Shown here: in pieces, positions 1 through 12,607 of the stretch | Layout of the letters: each line of letters opens with the position of its first letter | Position numbering within the stretch: position 1 is the first letter of the stretch | From: Syngnathus acus | Lineage: Eukaryota > Chordata > Actinopteri > Syngnathiformes > Syngnathidae | Assembly (NCBI RefSeq): GCF_901709675.1 | Contig: NC_051088.1 | Coordinates: 19,293,193 to 19,357,192, forward strand | DNA length: 64,000 bases | Reading direction: 5' to 3' | Position numbers and translations under genes: made by a program | The notes under the pieces: model-generated | The model's input: only the letters and a program-made list of their open reading frames with translations | Told to the model about the DNA's origin: nothing | Database searches by the model: none

Positions 1-3000
1 TGGGGTGGGGACTCCTGTAGCTTTTCAAAGTACCCCATTTAATATGCTCTTTGGCTGGACACGCTTTGTGACTTGTCTCCTGCCGTTCAAGTCTGGCTAA
101 AGCAAGCGGCCTTGCGACGATGGATGTGGAAGGAGTGCATGCTTGAGTCTGCGTCGGTGCAAGGGAGTTGGGGTTTGAGGACAAGTTGGAGGAGCTGGTT
201 TCCATGGTCGCCAGCGACATTCTGTACTTCTGCTGAAGCCCTGACTTTGAGGCATGCTCGCCTTTGTCATCATCCTCTTCATCATCGCCGGTGAGACCGT
301 CCATGCTCCCAGATTGAATCTTTGCTATGTGCACTAATGCAGGCTCAGAGCGTCGACGCGGTCTGTGTATGCTGTGCAGGGAAATGGTGTCCAGGGTACA
401 GGAGGAGAGGTCCACATCTTGGATCTGCCCGCCACCCTTCAGCGCCTGGTAGTTAGTATGCCGCACGTTTGGCTCATTGTCCTGCTCATAGTCGCTGAAG
501 GTGAGGACCGAGTCCAGACTTCCTGGTTTGGATCGGAGACGTCTGCCGCAAAAGCTCGGCGACCCTCCGCTGCTGGTATCCAATTCGTTCTCTAGACTGT
601 CATAGGACGAGTCTGTCATCCACTTGTCTGAGAGCCAGGGAAACGTGACAAGATTGTGAGTGATCATCAAAGCAGACACAAAATGTTTTCAACAAGATGA
701 TCAAAACTACCGTCGAGTCGTGTCTCCTGTGTGCTGAGTCTATGTGGTGAGTCTCCAAAGAGAGAGGTGTGCTCCTCTCCCACAATTTGCTGGCAGTGTT
801 CTATCATGAATCTCACCAAGTCACAAACCTGCATTAAAGCACACAAACTCTTAACTGATTTTTGAAGTCACTTTCTTGTCATAATTTAAGGTTATATCAT
901 GCTTAGATTACATAACTGGATTAACTTCAGTGCTTACTGATCTTAGTTAAAAGTAGTAAAATGTAGTTTTCCATTCTAGCTAGTTATCATTGTTTTGGGA
1001 TATGTCACAAAGCGAACTACTTGGTCAGATGTTTTATTATTTAATTCATCTATTTATTTTGATTATTTTTTTTAATTTATGAATAAATATGTTTTTATTA
1101 AAAGAATTTAAATTGAAAACTATTTTTTTAACAGGCCACACAGGGCGTTGACACGGGCCAAAATGCAGCCCGGGGACCACCACTTGGCTAGACAGTGAAC
1201 AATGTGAGCCAAAGATGTTTTCAAAGTTATATTCAAGTTCAAGGAACATTATTTATATTTTAGAGAGAGAGAGAGAGCAGTATGAGTAAACAATGTTTCT
1301 GTCACAGTATGATAAAGTGGTGCATCCAGAGAGGGCTATTGTTAGTCAGCAGTCAAGATGAGACATTGACTCATTTTGTTGACATCAGCAGCCATTAGAA
1401 ACAAATACACAATTGACATTCTTAGCCCCTTCGCTCACTTGCCTTCCTCGTTCCTTCGTTCTCTGCCTCTGGGCTGCACAATGCTCCGGGAGGCCAAAGC
1501 ATGCTGGGTGCGATGCATATCGCCAGGTTGAAGCCGGTCATCTGGTTCTCGCGAGCGTTGCCTCGAATAGCACGCAGCACGGCCAGCACGTAGCGTAGTA
1601 ATAAGGTGTTGTCTTTGGGCAGACGACTCATCATCCTGCAGGAAAAACAATTGCTCAATGTTGCTAAATTTAAACTTTTAAAAACATTCTTTTATGTTTA
1701 AAACTATAAATTGACGAACAGATGCGTCTAGAGCTTGCTATATTTCAATCTATTCTTCTCTTTTAACAACAGGCTGCTAAAAGAAGGATTATTGATCGAA
1801 TGGGGTTGGTCGGTGGTTTAGCACACCTTTGTATCTCTTGCACCCGCTCCTCCTCCCCCTCTTCATCAACCAGCACATCCATCCATTCTTCATGTAGCTC
1901 ACAACACAATAGGCTGCCGGGGATGTTGCGCAGGAAGTCCTAGTAAACATCAGTGGCCAACCAGTGAGGGAAGATGTTGTTTCGATTAGAAGAAAAGAAA
2001 AAACAAAAGGTCAAGGTGACATTTGGACCATGATCTAGTTAAAAAAATCCATAAACAGTGCCAAGATTAGAGTCCTTGTCCATTAGCAATAACAGGGATT
2101 AGAATGCAGATTAAGGACCCTCCGAACATTATGTCCTGCTAATGTGGATGTGCAGGAGGAGATTAAAGGCCAAGCCAGAGATGTGGGTCATCATAACGGC
2201 TTACTTTGAAGACGCCGGCAATAATGAAGATGTGGTCCCGTGTGAGCGGTGGAAGGAACTCGCCAGCATCCAGTGAGTCCCGCAGTTCCCTGACGGCCCG
2301 AGCGCCCGCCGGGCGCCGAAAGATGCCCCGCGTCCTCGGGCCTTCGTGATACAGCAGCTCCAGCATGTCCTGGTGTGAGAGAGCATCCATGATGCGATGT
2401 TAGGTCAAAAACTGGGAATTTATTAAAAGGGTATCTTATTTATGCATAAATAGAAACATTTGGTTTTCTTATAAGCAGACATCCATGTCTGAGTGTCAAC
2501 ACCCACCATCACGGGCTTTGGTAGAGCGTCTTCGACACACACGGCACTGAGGGGACGGCCGAACAGGCAGCAGCCCTGAGAAGCGGTCCCCGTGGATGAC
2601 GTCACCTTAGGGGAGGAACCTCGCAGAAAGGCCCAAGTGATGAGGGAGCGCCTTCTTTTTAATGGCTTCTGGGGGAACTCTGACAAAGACAGTAGTAAAA
2701 CAAAGTGGTGACTCGTCAATAGAGGGCGCTAGAGTGAAGAGGTAGGATGTACTGACAAATTGTCTGAAATTGTATTTCTGAATCTACGGGCAACAGCTTT
2801 GATGGGCATTCCTGCAGTCAGCATGCCAACTGCATGCTCCTGTGATAAAACTGGGAACAATATTTGAGGGAAATTGTCTTTTGTGTCAATTGAGCTAACC
2901 CGTCAGCACTTGCGGTCTAAGCGTTTCCTCGGGCCGGGCTTTCAGGATGAACTGGCACCGCTTGTGCGCCTGCAGCTGCTCCGCCTGCAGGGCCCAGTCT

Positions 3001-5481
3001 GTGGCCTCTGGTGCCATAGCGCTGTGGGTCAACGTTTGTCGCAGGTGACTCATGTAGATACTGAAGGGGAACTCGTGACCTGAGGCAGAGGAGAACCGTG
3101 GCCACAATTGAATTTATTTGCAAACTGCATATAAGAGTACTCCTGATTACAAAGAAGAAAAATGAGTGGATGACTATGGAAGTGTTTGTGACCTTGAACA
3201 CACCCATCTATTCATTTTTTTTAGATTAAAGGAGCAGAAAACAGGAATTCTGCATATGCAATGGAGATGACCCAAGGTTATTGACTAACCAATGAGCGGA
3301 TAAGGCGTATTGTCCCTCTTGGAAAGGATCCACAGCTGGTAGTCCTTTCCATTACCCTGAACACAGTGATTTTTTTTTAAGAATAAATGATAGAGGAAAT
3401 GTATGCAGAGGATTGTACAGATTCACAACTTGTATGCTACTCACAATAATGCTAAACTGCTGCAGAGCCAGTCGGATCACCTCATTGGTCGAGTCAGAGT
3501 TACTGACGGGCAAAGTTTGGGTCTACATGGTAGAAAAATAATTACAACCGATAGTAACAAGTGCAAAATATAGTACCTATCTGTAGAGGTTTTGTTTTGC
3601 TTACAACAGCATAAGTATTAAGCCCCTTCCCATATACTCGGAGAGGGATAGTTTTTGGTTCTTCCTTCTCTTTTTCCTCTTTAATGCGACTGCAGAGAAA
3701 ATGAAATAGTTTTATACACAAACACGCATTGATGTACAGCACTTACTTTTTCAGGTGAGACAGCCATTTCTCTTTTTGTTCCGGTGAGCTGACAGGGACA
3801 TGTCAAACCAAACTTGAGGCATAAATGTTTAACAAACAAAAATAAATGCCCTGTGTGTGTGTTTACCTGAATGTCACGACAGTGTTACAGGTAGGCCACC
3901 CAATGACAAAGCTCCTCTCGGGGCAGGTGCTTCCCTCACACACCTCCTCCATGCAACTTGCTGTCCACATTTCACAAACACGCGCCAGGGCCTTCTGCTT
4001 GAACTGGTTGGCTGATCTGATAATGTAACATGAAGGTTGTGTCCATTTGCCTCACGACAACACGCAAACTCAGGTGTGTGTTTACTTGGCTTTGGCGATC
4101 ACCAGGATGTCTGTGAAGAGGAAGAGGTGTCTCTCCTGAGTCTGCATGCCTGTTTTCAACTGAGTGTGCCCATGTAGAAGGAAGAACCTGTCGGGCACTT
4201 TCAGGAAGGACTGGACCAACGAGCACGTTTCCGGGAACACAGGAACTGGGAGGCTCTCTCTGGAAGAGCCCAAATGACCACAATGCATCCTCCAGCTGTT
4301 TATGATACTTCATTGGTAAAACGGAAATTGACAGCAGCAGCTTCAATACAACTTGCAGCAGGTGACTTATTATGAATCATATTTACAGTTGACACAATCA
4401 CAACTGTATGTTATTGTAGTTTTTGTAAGTATATGATTCCCTTGCCGATAACTCTCCAATTATCGTTGGAGAAGTGTTGCTAGCAAGTCTTTTCTTCCAT
4501 GACAACAGATTGTCACCAGTTTGAGATGCTTTACGGATGTCACATTGCTCCAACACCTAGTAAAATTTACAGTCACTATCCACAGCAAGGATTTGTTCTT
4601 AATAAATGATGCAGCTGAAAACACTATTTGTGCAAAATTAATCAATGGCCAAAATTGGGGGCTTACAAATCAAAAACATGCACGTTAGGTTTATTGCAGA
4701 TTCAACATTTTGCTGGTGTTTGAGTGAAATAGGTGAATTTCTCTGATGTTCCAATTAAATGAAAATGAACTGCGTCATGCGCTGTGCGTTGGAAGAATTT
4801 TACCTGGAAAGTGTCTTGGACCTGGAGAGAGCTTTTCTGATGACAAGAGCGGGTGCGGACTGACGCCGAAGACTTTGGGACTTCACCCGCTAAAACAGAC
4901 ACAAATATAAAGAATGTGTGGGATGCCATAAACAAAAGTGTTGAAGTTTGTTGCAGGATTTAATTGTACCAGGTCACACACATGCTTGAGATATTCTTGG
5001 ACTGGTGACACATTTTGAAATGACAAGTGCATTGGCTACCTGCTTCCCCTTTGCCCAACAGAGCAACTCAGAGTCCACTTTTATCCCAGCTCAAGGTTCC
5101 TCAATTCTGAATTAATAGGCCACATATTTGGGGCATTGTAATATTGTGAAATACTGTTGATCCAGCCGAGTCACAAGGGAACAAACATTCCTCACAGAGC
5201 ACACTTTAAATTTAGTGCTCAAAATGATAATGATCGAGCGCATAATGATTCTTATTTGTAATAACTTTTGAAATATGTTTGTCTAATTAGGTTTCTTACA
5301 ATCCCCTGTATAATTAGTAGTGTTAATATCTGTTAAGCAAAATCATTTCTGCATTCAACAATAAATATATGATTTTTAATGGACAGCAACAAGATGTTAC
5401 AATATCTACCCGTCTGTTGTCGCTTTGTTCCGCACCCTGGCTCAGTCCTTCGTGTTGATGTTGCGGAGACATGTCATCCAT
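1..5481 (-). CDS. arhgap20: Rho GTPase-activating protein 20 (15 exons; 3' end cut by window edge)
   Basis: GTPase-activating protein that switches off Rho-family GTPases at membranes. Coding exons, in order: 5481-5410, 4889-4804, 4259-4086, 4016-3867, 3788-3747, 3689-3605, 3522-3445, 3356-3290, 3079-2900, 2679-2507, 2369-2205, 1939-1827, 1635-1443, 828-711, 627-1. The reading frame is continuous through all of them, giving at least 774 codons. The start MDDMSPQ resembles the human start MEAMSPQ. A PH domain lies near residues 62-175 (RHLFLFTDILVIAKAK). A Ras-associating domain lies near 181-282 and contains YQLWILSKRDNTPYPLIGHE. RhoGAP lies near 347-541, with the catalytic arginine in TRGIFRR and the helix FNLAICIAPSMLWPP. 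The motif KRRRSLITWAF before RhoGAP and SSYDSLENELD after it are typical of ARHGAP20. The RhoGAP-exon donor at 1442 is GC rather than GT. The last exon is still open at base 1, so the true C-terminus is missing. It lies head-to-tail downstream of pspc1. Confidence 0.94.
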
Positions 5482-6317
5482 CTGATCAGTGTCCAGCTGT
5501 CCTCACACAATCTAATCCCATTAATCAGATCCGAAAGAACAAAAACAGCTCAATGCGTTAGAAGTTGCAAGAAACTTTCAGCCTGTCAATGAAGTAATAC
5601 GGAGATAATAATGATATTCTAAATTGTCAACGTGGCCTCAATGGGGAAGGCTGCAACAGCCACAAGCGTCTTGTCATTGTGGATTAGCCACCTCTTAATG
5701 CTTCTGCACTCATTGCAGAGGCGGTGCTTGAATGCAAGAAAAAGTTGCCTCTATTTTTAGAAGTTGCTCTCAATTTGTTAGAGCAAGACAACACCATCGT
5801 CACGCTTAACGTGTTTCTTTACATTTTGACAGATGAAACGAAGTGATTTAAGGGGGACAGTTGGAAGTAAAGATGGAATTTTATTGTACTGCATGCCATG
5901 CACATGACCTTTGGCAAGAAGTATGTACGTGCTTCTACTGTAGGTAGCTGTACCTTGCATACGTATTTATGTTTCTGACGACTTAAGGCCTGAGCAGCCA
6001 TTGCTGCAAGTTTTTTTTTTACTTCATAAAGGATCACGTCCAAAACTTTTGCACACTCATCAGCCCTGGTGAAAGATTTGGTTTTTCAATGTTGTCATAA
6101 ACGGTGACAAAAAAATTTCTCTGTACATTCGTGCTGTCAAGCAATTTATTTAATTGTTTATTCATAGTTAATCGCACGTTTTATTTATTGTCACAAAATC
6201 CCTTGATTTTTTTCTGATCCATTATTTTAGCAAATTTTGATACCCTTACCATGAAGATTAATTTTCTTATGTAGACAATTTTTTTTTAATTGTAATCATT
6301 TATATTAAAGTCACAAA

Positions 6318-6382
6318 AAAAAAATATATATATATATACATATATATATATATTTTTTTTTTTGTATATATATATATATATA
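6318..6382. repeat. (AT)n-rich microsatellite
   Basis: Two runs of alternating AT are separated by a run of T. The whole tract is nearly self-complementary and could form a hairpin. It lies between arhgap20 and pspc1. Confidence 0.85.
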
Positions 6383-6906
6383 AACCTGCGGGACCACGAG
6401 ATCACGGGGGTTCACGTTGATAAGAAAAACTGAGATCAAGTTAATCGATTGAGCTTTAGTGTCTGAGAAGTGGGCCACAAACTGGGCTAAAGCCAAATCA
6501 GGCCAGTAAGTGCTCCTTCCCCAAATTGGCCACCATCAGCCCCATTTAAATTGGATCGCTACAATGATGACTTTTCCTGATGTTGATAATGAGCAGCCTT
6601 GGGCGCGTCAGAGAAAAGAACACTTTTAATTCCACATTGAGAAAAGTATTGATTTATTCCATGATGTCATGTTTCAACCAATCTGGGTAGAACCCTAACA
6701 CATATTTCAAATCCCAAGAGTTTGATTTGTTATGTTACTAAGCACAACACCCAAAATTGCAGGAATGTGCACAAACATTTTTGGGGCAGGAGCTCAAACC
6801 AATAAAAATGGGCAACTTCATTTGAGACTTTTTGACTCACTAGTTAGATTGGGGGGAAAATTATCAGCAACCTTGAATTCATCTTAAAGCATTTTAAATT
6901 GTTTCT

Positions 6907-6912
6907 TTTATT
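6907..6912 (-). terminator. Candidate polyadenylation signal of pspc1
   Basis: AATAAA on the minus strand (tttatt on the plus strand), about 260 bases downstream of the pspc1 stop. This would give a short 3'UTR. Another signal further down could also be used. Confidence 0.4.
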
Positions 6913-7169
6913 ACAACACATTTGGTACAAAAAAAAAAAGTAAAGACTGTATCTGAGTCAAGCATGTACAAGAAGTCATCTCTTGCCTTACTCAAAAAAT
7001 TGTTTTGCAGAGTGCATAACTGCATATAAGTTTTGTAGTAGAAACATAAAATGTAAAAACATAGTATGGCCAGTCCAAATGAATCATAACGAAAAGCGCT
7101 GAGATGTGGAAAAAAAAATAGTAGCGATCAGCACGCATCCACATTTGATGAAGTAGGGAAGTAAGGAGG

Positions 7170-10100
7170 TCACTGTGAATAGCGGGGTCGCTTGCTATTT
7201 GGCCCGTCAAACGCTCCATCTACAGGACTCCCCCCTCCATACATGGGTGACGGACCCTGTGCTGTTGTTGACGGTGGCTGCTGCTGCGGCTGCTGCTGTT
7301 GCTTAGGTGACTCCACCTCCGCTCGTCCTGCCAACAAGCCACTCAGCGGATATCTGTCGCCTCGCTATGGTGTCAGCAGAAATGAATATGTTGGTCGTCA
7401 GATTATCATATTATTAGTGCAGTGTGTCAAAAGTTGTTTTGATCCCAGTCACCCAACATAAATAACAGATTGGGAGGCTGATGGAACAGTAAAAGAGCCA
7501 GAGAAACTGTCAAGTTTGTTCTATCTTTTTTTTTTTTTAATTAGAAAATGTTTTCAATAATTCATTGATCAATACAAGCTGAGTCTACCTATCAGTAGGG
7601 CGGTTGTTGCATTAAGTTCCTCCCCCACAACAAGCCCTCCCATTTCTTTAAACACAGTCGTTGCCACATAAATACATTACCATGTTGCCATTTTCAGACA
7701 CGTTTGCAGTAGCCTCTGGGATGATGGCGTTGCCCCTTCCACCCATGTTCATCATCTGACCCTGGTTAGCGCTGGGCCCTGTTGGGGCCTGGTTAAAGCC
7801 ATCTATACACAAAACAATGCAGGGTGGGTTGGTTGGTCATGTTCCCCGTGAGACTCATTTCAAAGGCAACTCAGCCAACTAACTAGCGTCATCTGCATTG
7901 ATGTTTCTTCTTACGGAAGTCATTACATTAAATTTAGCTCAAGAAGCACCAGATGAAAAATCCAAAGCAATTTGAATTATCTTTGCATCTGAATCATGCA
8001 GTATACATGATACAAGATTTAACGATCAGCCACCATCACTGTATTCTGTTACTACAGCTTTTATGTTGTCATGGACAATACTGTTTTTCCCCCTCTCAAA
8101 GGGCTCCCAAAAACATACCGTACATGATCAAAATACTAATTTATTATGAAGGAGCCGTTTCTAATGCAAAACACACACATGGAAGGAACAACAAAGGAAG
8201 TCATCTTGCATCGACTGCTGTTAACACAATCATGGCCATACCTGCCATATTAATGGCTCCACGAGGGCCCAGATCAGCCACTCTCATTTCCTGTTCTCTC
8301 TGAAAAAGTCAAGAACAACTTTTATATGGACAACCCTGCTTTGGTGGAAATTTGCGACGTGCGGTGAACCGAGGATTTAAGAGTACGGTCGAAGCAATCA
8401 ATACGTCAAATCAAAACTATGGCAAAGTCACAATTCATGTCAATATTGAGGGAAATGTGCTTGAAACACTTTTTTTTTTTTAAAGGCAATCCTATGTTGA
8501 TGTGTGATGCACAAATACAAATCTCATCTGTTTTGGCTTTTAACAGTTTTGGAAAATGAAGCTTCAAAGATGCTTCATGAACCAGTTATTGTATTTTTTG
8601 ACTCATCTTGATGGCATTATTGGTTTAAAGGGAGAGGTTTAAAATCGCAAGTCTGTGCTTTCAGTCAAATGTTGACCAGAGTGCCATCTAGAGGAGTAAT
8701 AAAAAAATACAACTGGTTCATAAAGCATCCTCAAAGCTTTATTTTCCCATCACTGGCCAAAATATAAAAATATTCAAGTGGAGGTTTTTGTGTGCTTGAT
8801 GGCATGACTATGTTGTACTTACATTGTCCTGGTAGGCTGGTTTAAAGGTATCTGGTTGGCGCCTCAGCTCTTCCTGCTCTCTATGTGTTCTCATCATTTC
8901 TTCCTCTCTGCGTCTTCTCTCCTCCTCATGCCTGCGAAGACGCACATGTTAAGGAAAGAAGAGCCACTGTACACTGGATGGTGCCAGTCAAGAAGGGCTG
9001 CCTAGATTAGCCAACTACGTAGCCACAATTAGTCAACAATCAAAATAGTCAACAGTGAATGCTAACTGGAATTATCAATAGATTCCAAAAGTTAGGACAC
9101 ATTTCACTATTACGTTATGGAAGCAAACATACCTCAACTCTATCTGCTTTCGTCTGTGAAGCTCCTGGTTGCGCAACTCCTCCAATCGCCTGAGCTCCTC
9201 TTGACGTCTCATTAGATCTGGAGAGGGTGGTAATGTTAAGGAGAAGTAGCAAGTGAGAGCATTCTAGTAACCGAATGGACAAGAAAGCTTGCACTTGCAG
9301 TAATTAGCTAAAACAGTTCAAATGGATCCTACCATGCCTCATTAACATGAGCTGATGTTCATGTTTTGCCGACTCTAGTTCGGCTTCCAGCTTCTCTTTG
9401 GCTTCTTTAATACTTTTGTCAATCTGATCTCGCTGCTGTTTCACCAACTCGTCAAGAGCTTTCCAGCGAGACGAATATTCAAACTCAAATGTTCCCGGCT
9501 GAGCGAAATGCGGTGTTTGTGATCGTTCCCTGATGAAAGACAAGCAAACTCTCCAGTGTTTCACGTCACCAAACCCTCTTATAATTAACCAATCCTTTGA
9601 CTCACTTGAGGTACTTTGGAGTTATTGAGAACATCTTCTCAGGCAATCCTTCTACATCATCAAAATGCTCTGTGGGCTCTACAATGGCTGGGCAGGGTGT
9701 GCTAAGGAGAAAGGCAAAAACATACATGTTGAATCTTCTGTCCTATACTGTGCAATGCCAATAAAGATTTTAATTCTACTTTTGTCTATATTGCACATCA
9801 TTTCATACAAAAAAAAACCCCCAACCATACGCTGTTAGCAGCAAGGCGCCCTCTGTGCAGCGTTCCAGAGCTTTACGTGCGGCCGCTTTGCTTGCAAACT
9901 CCACGAAGCCTTTACCAGTGGGCCGCCCACGGTCATCCGTCACAACGATACATCGTTCCACCGGGCCAAATTGAGAAAAGGCCTGGAAGCATAAGGTGAG
10001 TCAATATTATCACTACTTATGAGCTTTTGTTTTGTCGATATTACCTGTTCCAAAAGCTCATTCGTGACAACAGGTAAAAGGTTGCGCACAGTGAGTGCGG

Positions 10101-10911
10101 CGCCATGTGCAGCAATGCGGATCCTGATTGGTCGATTATTCAATAACGTCCCATCCAGCTCTGCTTTTGCAATCTCTGCAAGTGTACGGCTCTCCTGGAG
10201 GACAGAAACAAATACGTGTCCTTACATGAATGGAAATATTTTAACTGTATACTGCACTGTATAAACATGACAACCTGGTCCCTAAGTGATCTTCAATTCA
10301 AAATCCGAACTGAACCTCCACACAATTCCACAAAAATGAAATATTGGTAAGTTGCACAAATACATGTTGCACTAACACTTGACTGAAAAGTAATAGTTGC
10401 CAAAAACCCTTATGTATCACTTTCTAATCGTAATTATATTCAAATCAAACAAACAATGAAACAACACGGTAACTATTTACTTTTATTTAAAGGTGTAAAT
10501 TTTAGAACCAAAATTTGTACATACCAAACGAATAAACCCGAATCCTCGCTCTCTATTGATAAATACTTCGGCTGTATTTCCATATTTAGCGAATAAATTG
10601 ATGAATTCCTCCTCGGGTAGATCCAGCGGCAGATTGGAAACAAAAAGACGCGATCGCTGTGTGAATGTTTTCTCGCCTGGCTTCCTAAAACTTGAAATAT
10701 CAAGTGTCATTTGCACTGGAGCCTGAGCGCTTTCCACCGCGGCTCCTTCGGATCGTTCAGCCGCAGACAACTGCTCAGCAGACGCCGCTGGACTGCCTTT
10801 GTTGGTCGGCGTTTGCTCGTCTTCTGCAGCGGGGGAGTTTTCGCCACTTTTAGGTGGTGGCGGTGGACTGCTACTTTGCGGGTTTGCTAACTGTACATCT
10901 TGGTCAGCCAT
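7170..10911 (-). CDS. pspc1: Paraspeckle component 1 (DBHS family RNA-binding protein), complete
   Basis: Nuclear RNA- and DNA-binding protein of the NONO/SFPQ/PSPC1 family, which dimerises and builds paraspeckles. Ten coding exons: 10911-10525, 10194-10045, 9982-9831, 9701-9606, 9529-9333, 9217-9133, 8931-8823, 8299-8242, 7802-7681, 7364-7170. They sum to 1,551 bases, or 516 residues plus stop, with matching phases throughout. A Ser/Pro-rich N-terminus is followed by [20 protein letters not shown], the DBHS signature before RRM1 (about 87-153). RRM2 spans about 162-240 ([17 protein letters not shown] to [18 protein letters not shown]). The NOPS segment ([20 protein letters not shown]) and a long charged coiled coil follow. 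The end is NSKRPRYSQ, close to the family terminus. [15 protein letters not shown] points to PSPC1 rather than NONO. The last exon carries a short glutamine-rich stretch. Confidence 0.95.
8544..8755. mobile_element. Short element with imperfect terminal inverted repeats (MITE-like), pspc1 intron 7
   Basis: The left end CAGTTTTGGAAAATGAAGC and the reverse complement of the right end, CAGTGATGGGAAAATAAAGC, match closely. The match continues inward through 'gatgctt(c/t)atgaaccagtt'. The 212-bp piece has no coding capacity and sits in an intron of pspc1. The flanking 8 bases match only partly, so the target duplication is unproven. The CAGTG start resembles hAT ends; this is an inference. Confidence 0.6.
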
Positions 10912-11060
10912 AGTTAAAAATTAATCTTGGTAACGCAGTATAAATAGTAAATTGGAGAGGTAAACAGCTTGAATGGCAATGGAGAACTTAGTTTCAATAT
11001 GGCGACAGATGCGTGCGCATCTTGTTACCGGAAGTAACCGGTATATATGTCCGCCTACGT
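10912..11060 (-). promoter_or_regulatory. pspc1 promoter and 5'UTR with YY1-like and ETS-like sites
   Basis: Just upstream of the pspc1 start codon are AATATGGCGAC (10997-11007, close to the YY1 consensus) and CCGGAAGT (11028-11035, an ETS/GABP site). Both are typical of TATA-less housekeeping promoters in vertebrates. Their distance from the ATG (about 85-125 bases) fits a short 5'UTR. Function is inferred. Confidence 0.6.
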
Positions 11061-12400
11061 ACAAATAAGAAAAAAATCATTGTTGACCGGTATGCTAAGC
11101 ACATGACGTATGACATGACGTAAAAATATATTACTTTTATTTAATTTAAATTTTATTTTAGTTCTGGTCATATTTGGAGATTATTGTCACAAAAAATGCT
11201 GATATTATATTTGCTGTACACATAACATTAAACTTTGCAACATCTTTTATTAAAGGTCTCTCTTGATTCGAATCCACAAATTCTAATGAACAATAATCAA
11301 AACAACAAAGAATTAACCTGGTAAATCGTGTTTAAATTGTTTTCTTTTAAGTTTCACAATTGTCCCAAATCAAAATACTCTATCATACAGATCAGTGTAA
11401 TTTATGAGGATAGAATTGAACATAATCAGTAAATTTATATACTTATGTGTCTGTGCTGTGTTTTTGCACTCACAATCTGCAAATGTCAGCCTCTGTTCCC
11501 AGGGGTATGGAATATTTAATATTCCCCTTCAGGTTCTTTTTAGCCATTAGTTTCTATCTGTGGCCCGATGTCAAAGGGAGTCATTATACTTAATTCTTGC
11601 ACTCTTGCCCTCTCCTCAAATCAGATTTATAATCCAGTGAGGACTCAGCATCATTAACAAATCTCAAAATTGGAGATCTTAAGTAGCACCAGTGCTCTGA
11701 GAATGACTTTCTCTGATTCTTAATATATAATCTTTATTGAAGTCTGGCCTTGAGAACTCAACTCAAGTTGTGCAAACAATTAAACAATGAGTTTAAAAAA
11801 GTTCCTTCATTTATTATATCCTTTATTTCACAAGTGATACCTTCACTGTCCAGATTAAACTCCAGAGATCCATAATTTGTGGCACAACAGTTGTCTAATG
11901 TTGTTTTTATTGGGGCATGAGAAAAAATAAAATAAAATTGCAGCACAACAATCCAGAACATTGCCCGAGGATGTAAGTGGGAAAAGAATCAAAGGCTGAT
12001 CTTCAACAACTACTGATCTCAATTCAGTGGTAAAAACCAGGTCATACAGTCTGTTACCCATTTCAATGACATCTCAGTGAATCAAAGCACTAATGCCCCA
12101 AAGGTGCACAGAGATGAAATGAAAAGAGAGCTGAATGTTGAAAATGGAGCAAACTGAAGTTGGCGATGGATGCAGAGTTTAAATTTTGCTAAATTATTCA
12201 AAGACAGCCCAACAAACATTTTATAGAAAGGCCTAAAAGAAAATGCCTTTTACAAACCCGATGATGGACATTTCCCATTGATAAAGTCCACACGTGGAAC
12301 TCTGACAAGTAAACCAGACTGTGCGGGTGAAACTAACGCTGTGACTTAAATACTAATACAGTACAGAATTTAAAACAGTACAGTGCGTACGTGCGGGCGC
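11061..12400. other. Intergenic, AT-rich, no gene seen
   Basis: This spacer separates the divergently transcribed pspc1 (minus) and the unrecognised gene (plus). No exon, repeat family or long open frame with recognisable content was found. Confidence 0.5.
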
Positions 12401-12417
12401 AAAGACGAAGTGGTAGG

Positions 12418-12429
12418 TGACGTCACGTG
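12418..12429 (+). promoter_or_regulatory. Overlapping CRE and E-box, probable promoter of the unrecognised gene
   Basis: The palindromic cAMP response element TGACGTCA (12418-12425) runs directly into the E-box CACGTG (12424-12429), 180 bases upstream of the chosen start codon. A perfect CRE fused to an E-box is unlikely by chance and suggests CREB/ATF and bHLH-zip input. The neighbourhood (about 12385-12480) is also richer in CpG than its surroundings. Confidence 0.55.
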
Positions 12430-12607
12430 ACAAACGTGTCGAGTTCAGACGCAACACGTCCATTGTCAAGGTGGAACGCGTCAAATTACAGAGATGGAGT
12501 GTTTCACTTGTTTTCTTGACGAGAGGCAGTGAAATGTGTTTTTTTTTCTTTCAAAAGACCTCACCTTGAAAGGGGGCATCGCTTCGCAGAATTCCCTGTC
12601 AACAAAA

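Larger units (their letters stand above)
5482..7169. other. Intergenic: arhgap20 5' side and pspc1 3'UTR
   Basis: No coding exon is supported here. The right part should be the pspc1 3'UTR; the first polyadenylation signal on the minus strand after the stop is at 6907-6912. The arhgap20 promoter must lie to the left of that, but I see no clear TATA box or CpG-rich start region. An AT dinucleotide tract is listed separately. Confidence 0.6.

Noticed and set aside
1130-1200. Segment with hAT-like wording in reverse orientation (agtggtggtccccgggctgc)
   Set aside because: Short and one-sided; could be chance similarity within an arhgap20 intron.
7262-7302. CTG-rich plus-strand open frame with many cysteines
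   Set aside because: It is the complement of the glutamine-rich last exon of pspc1.
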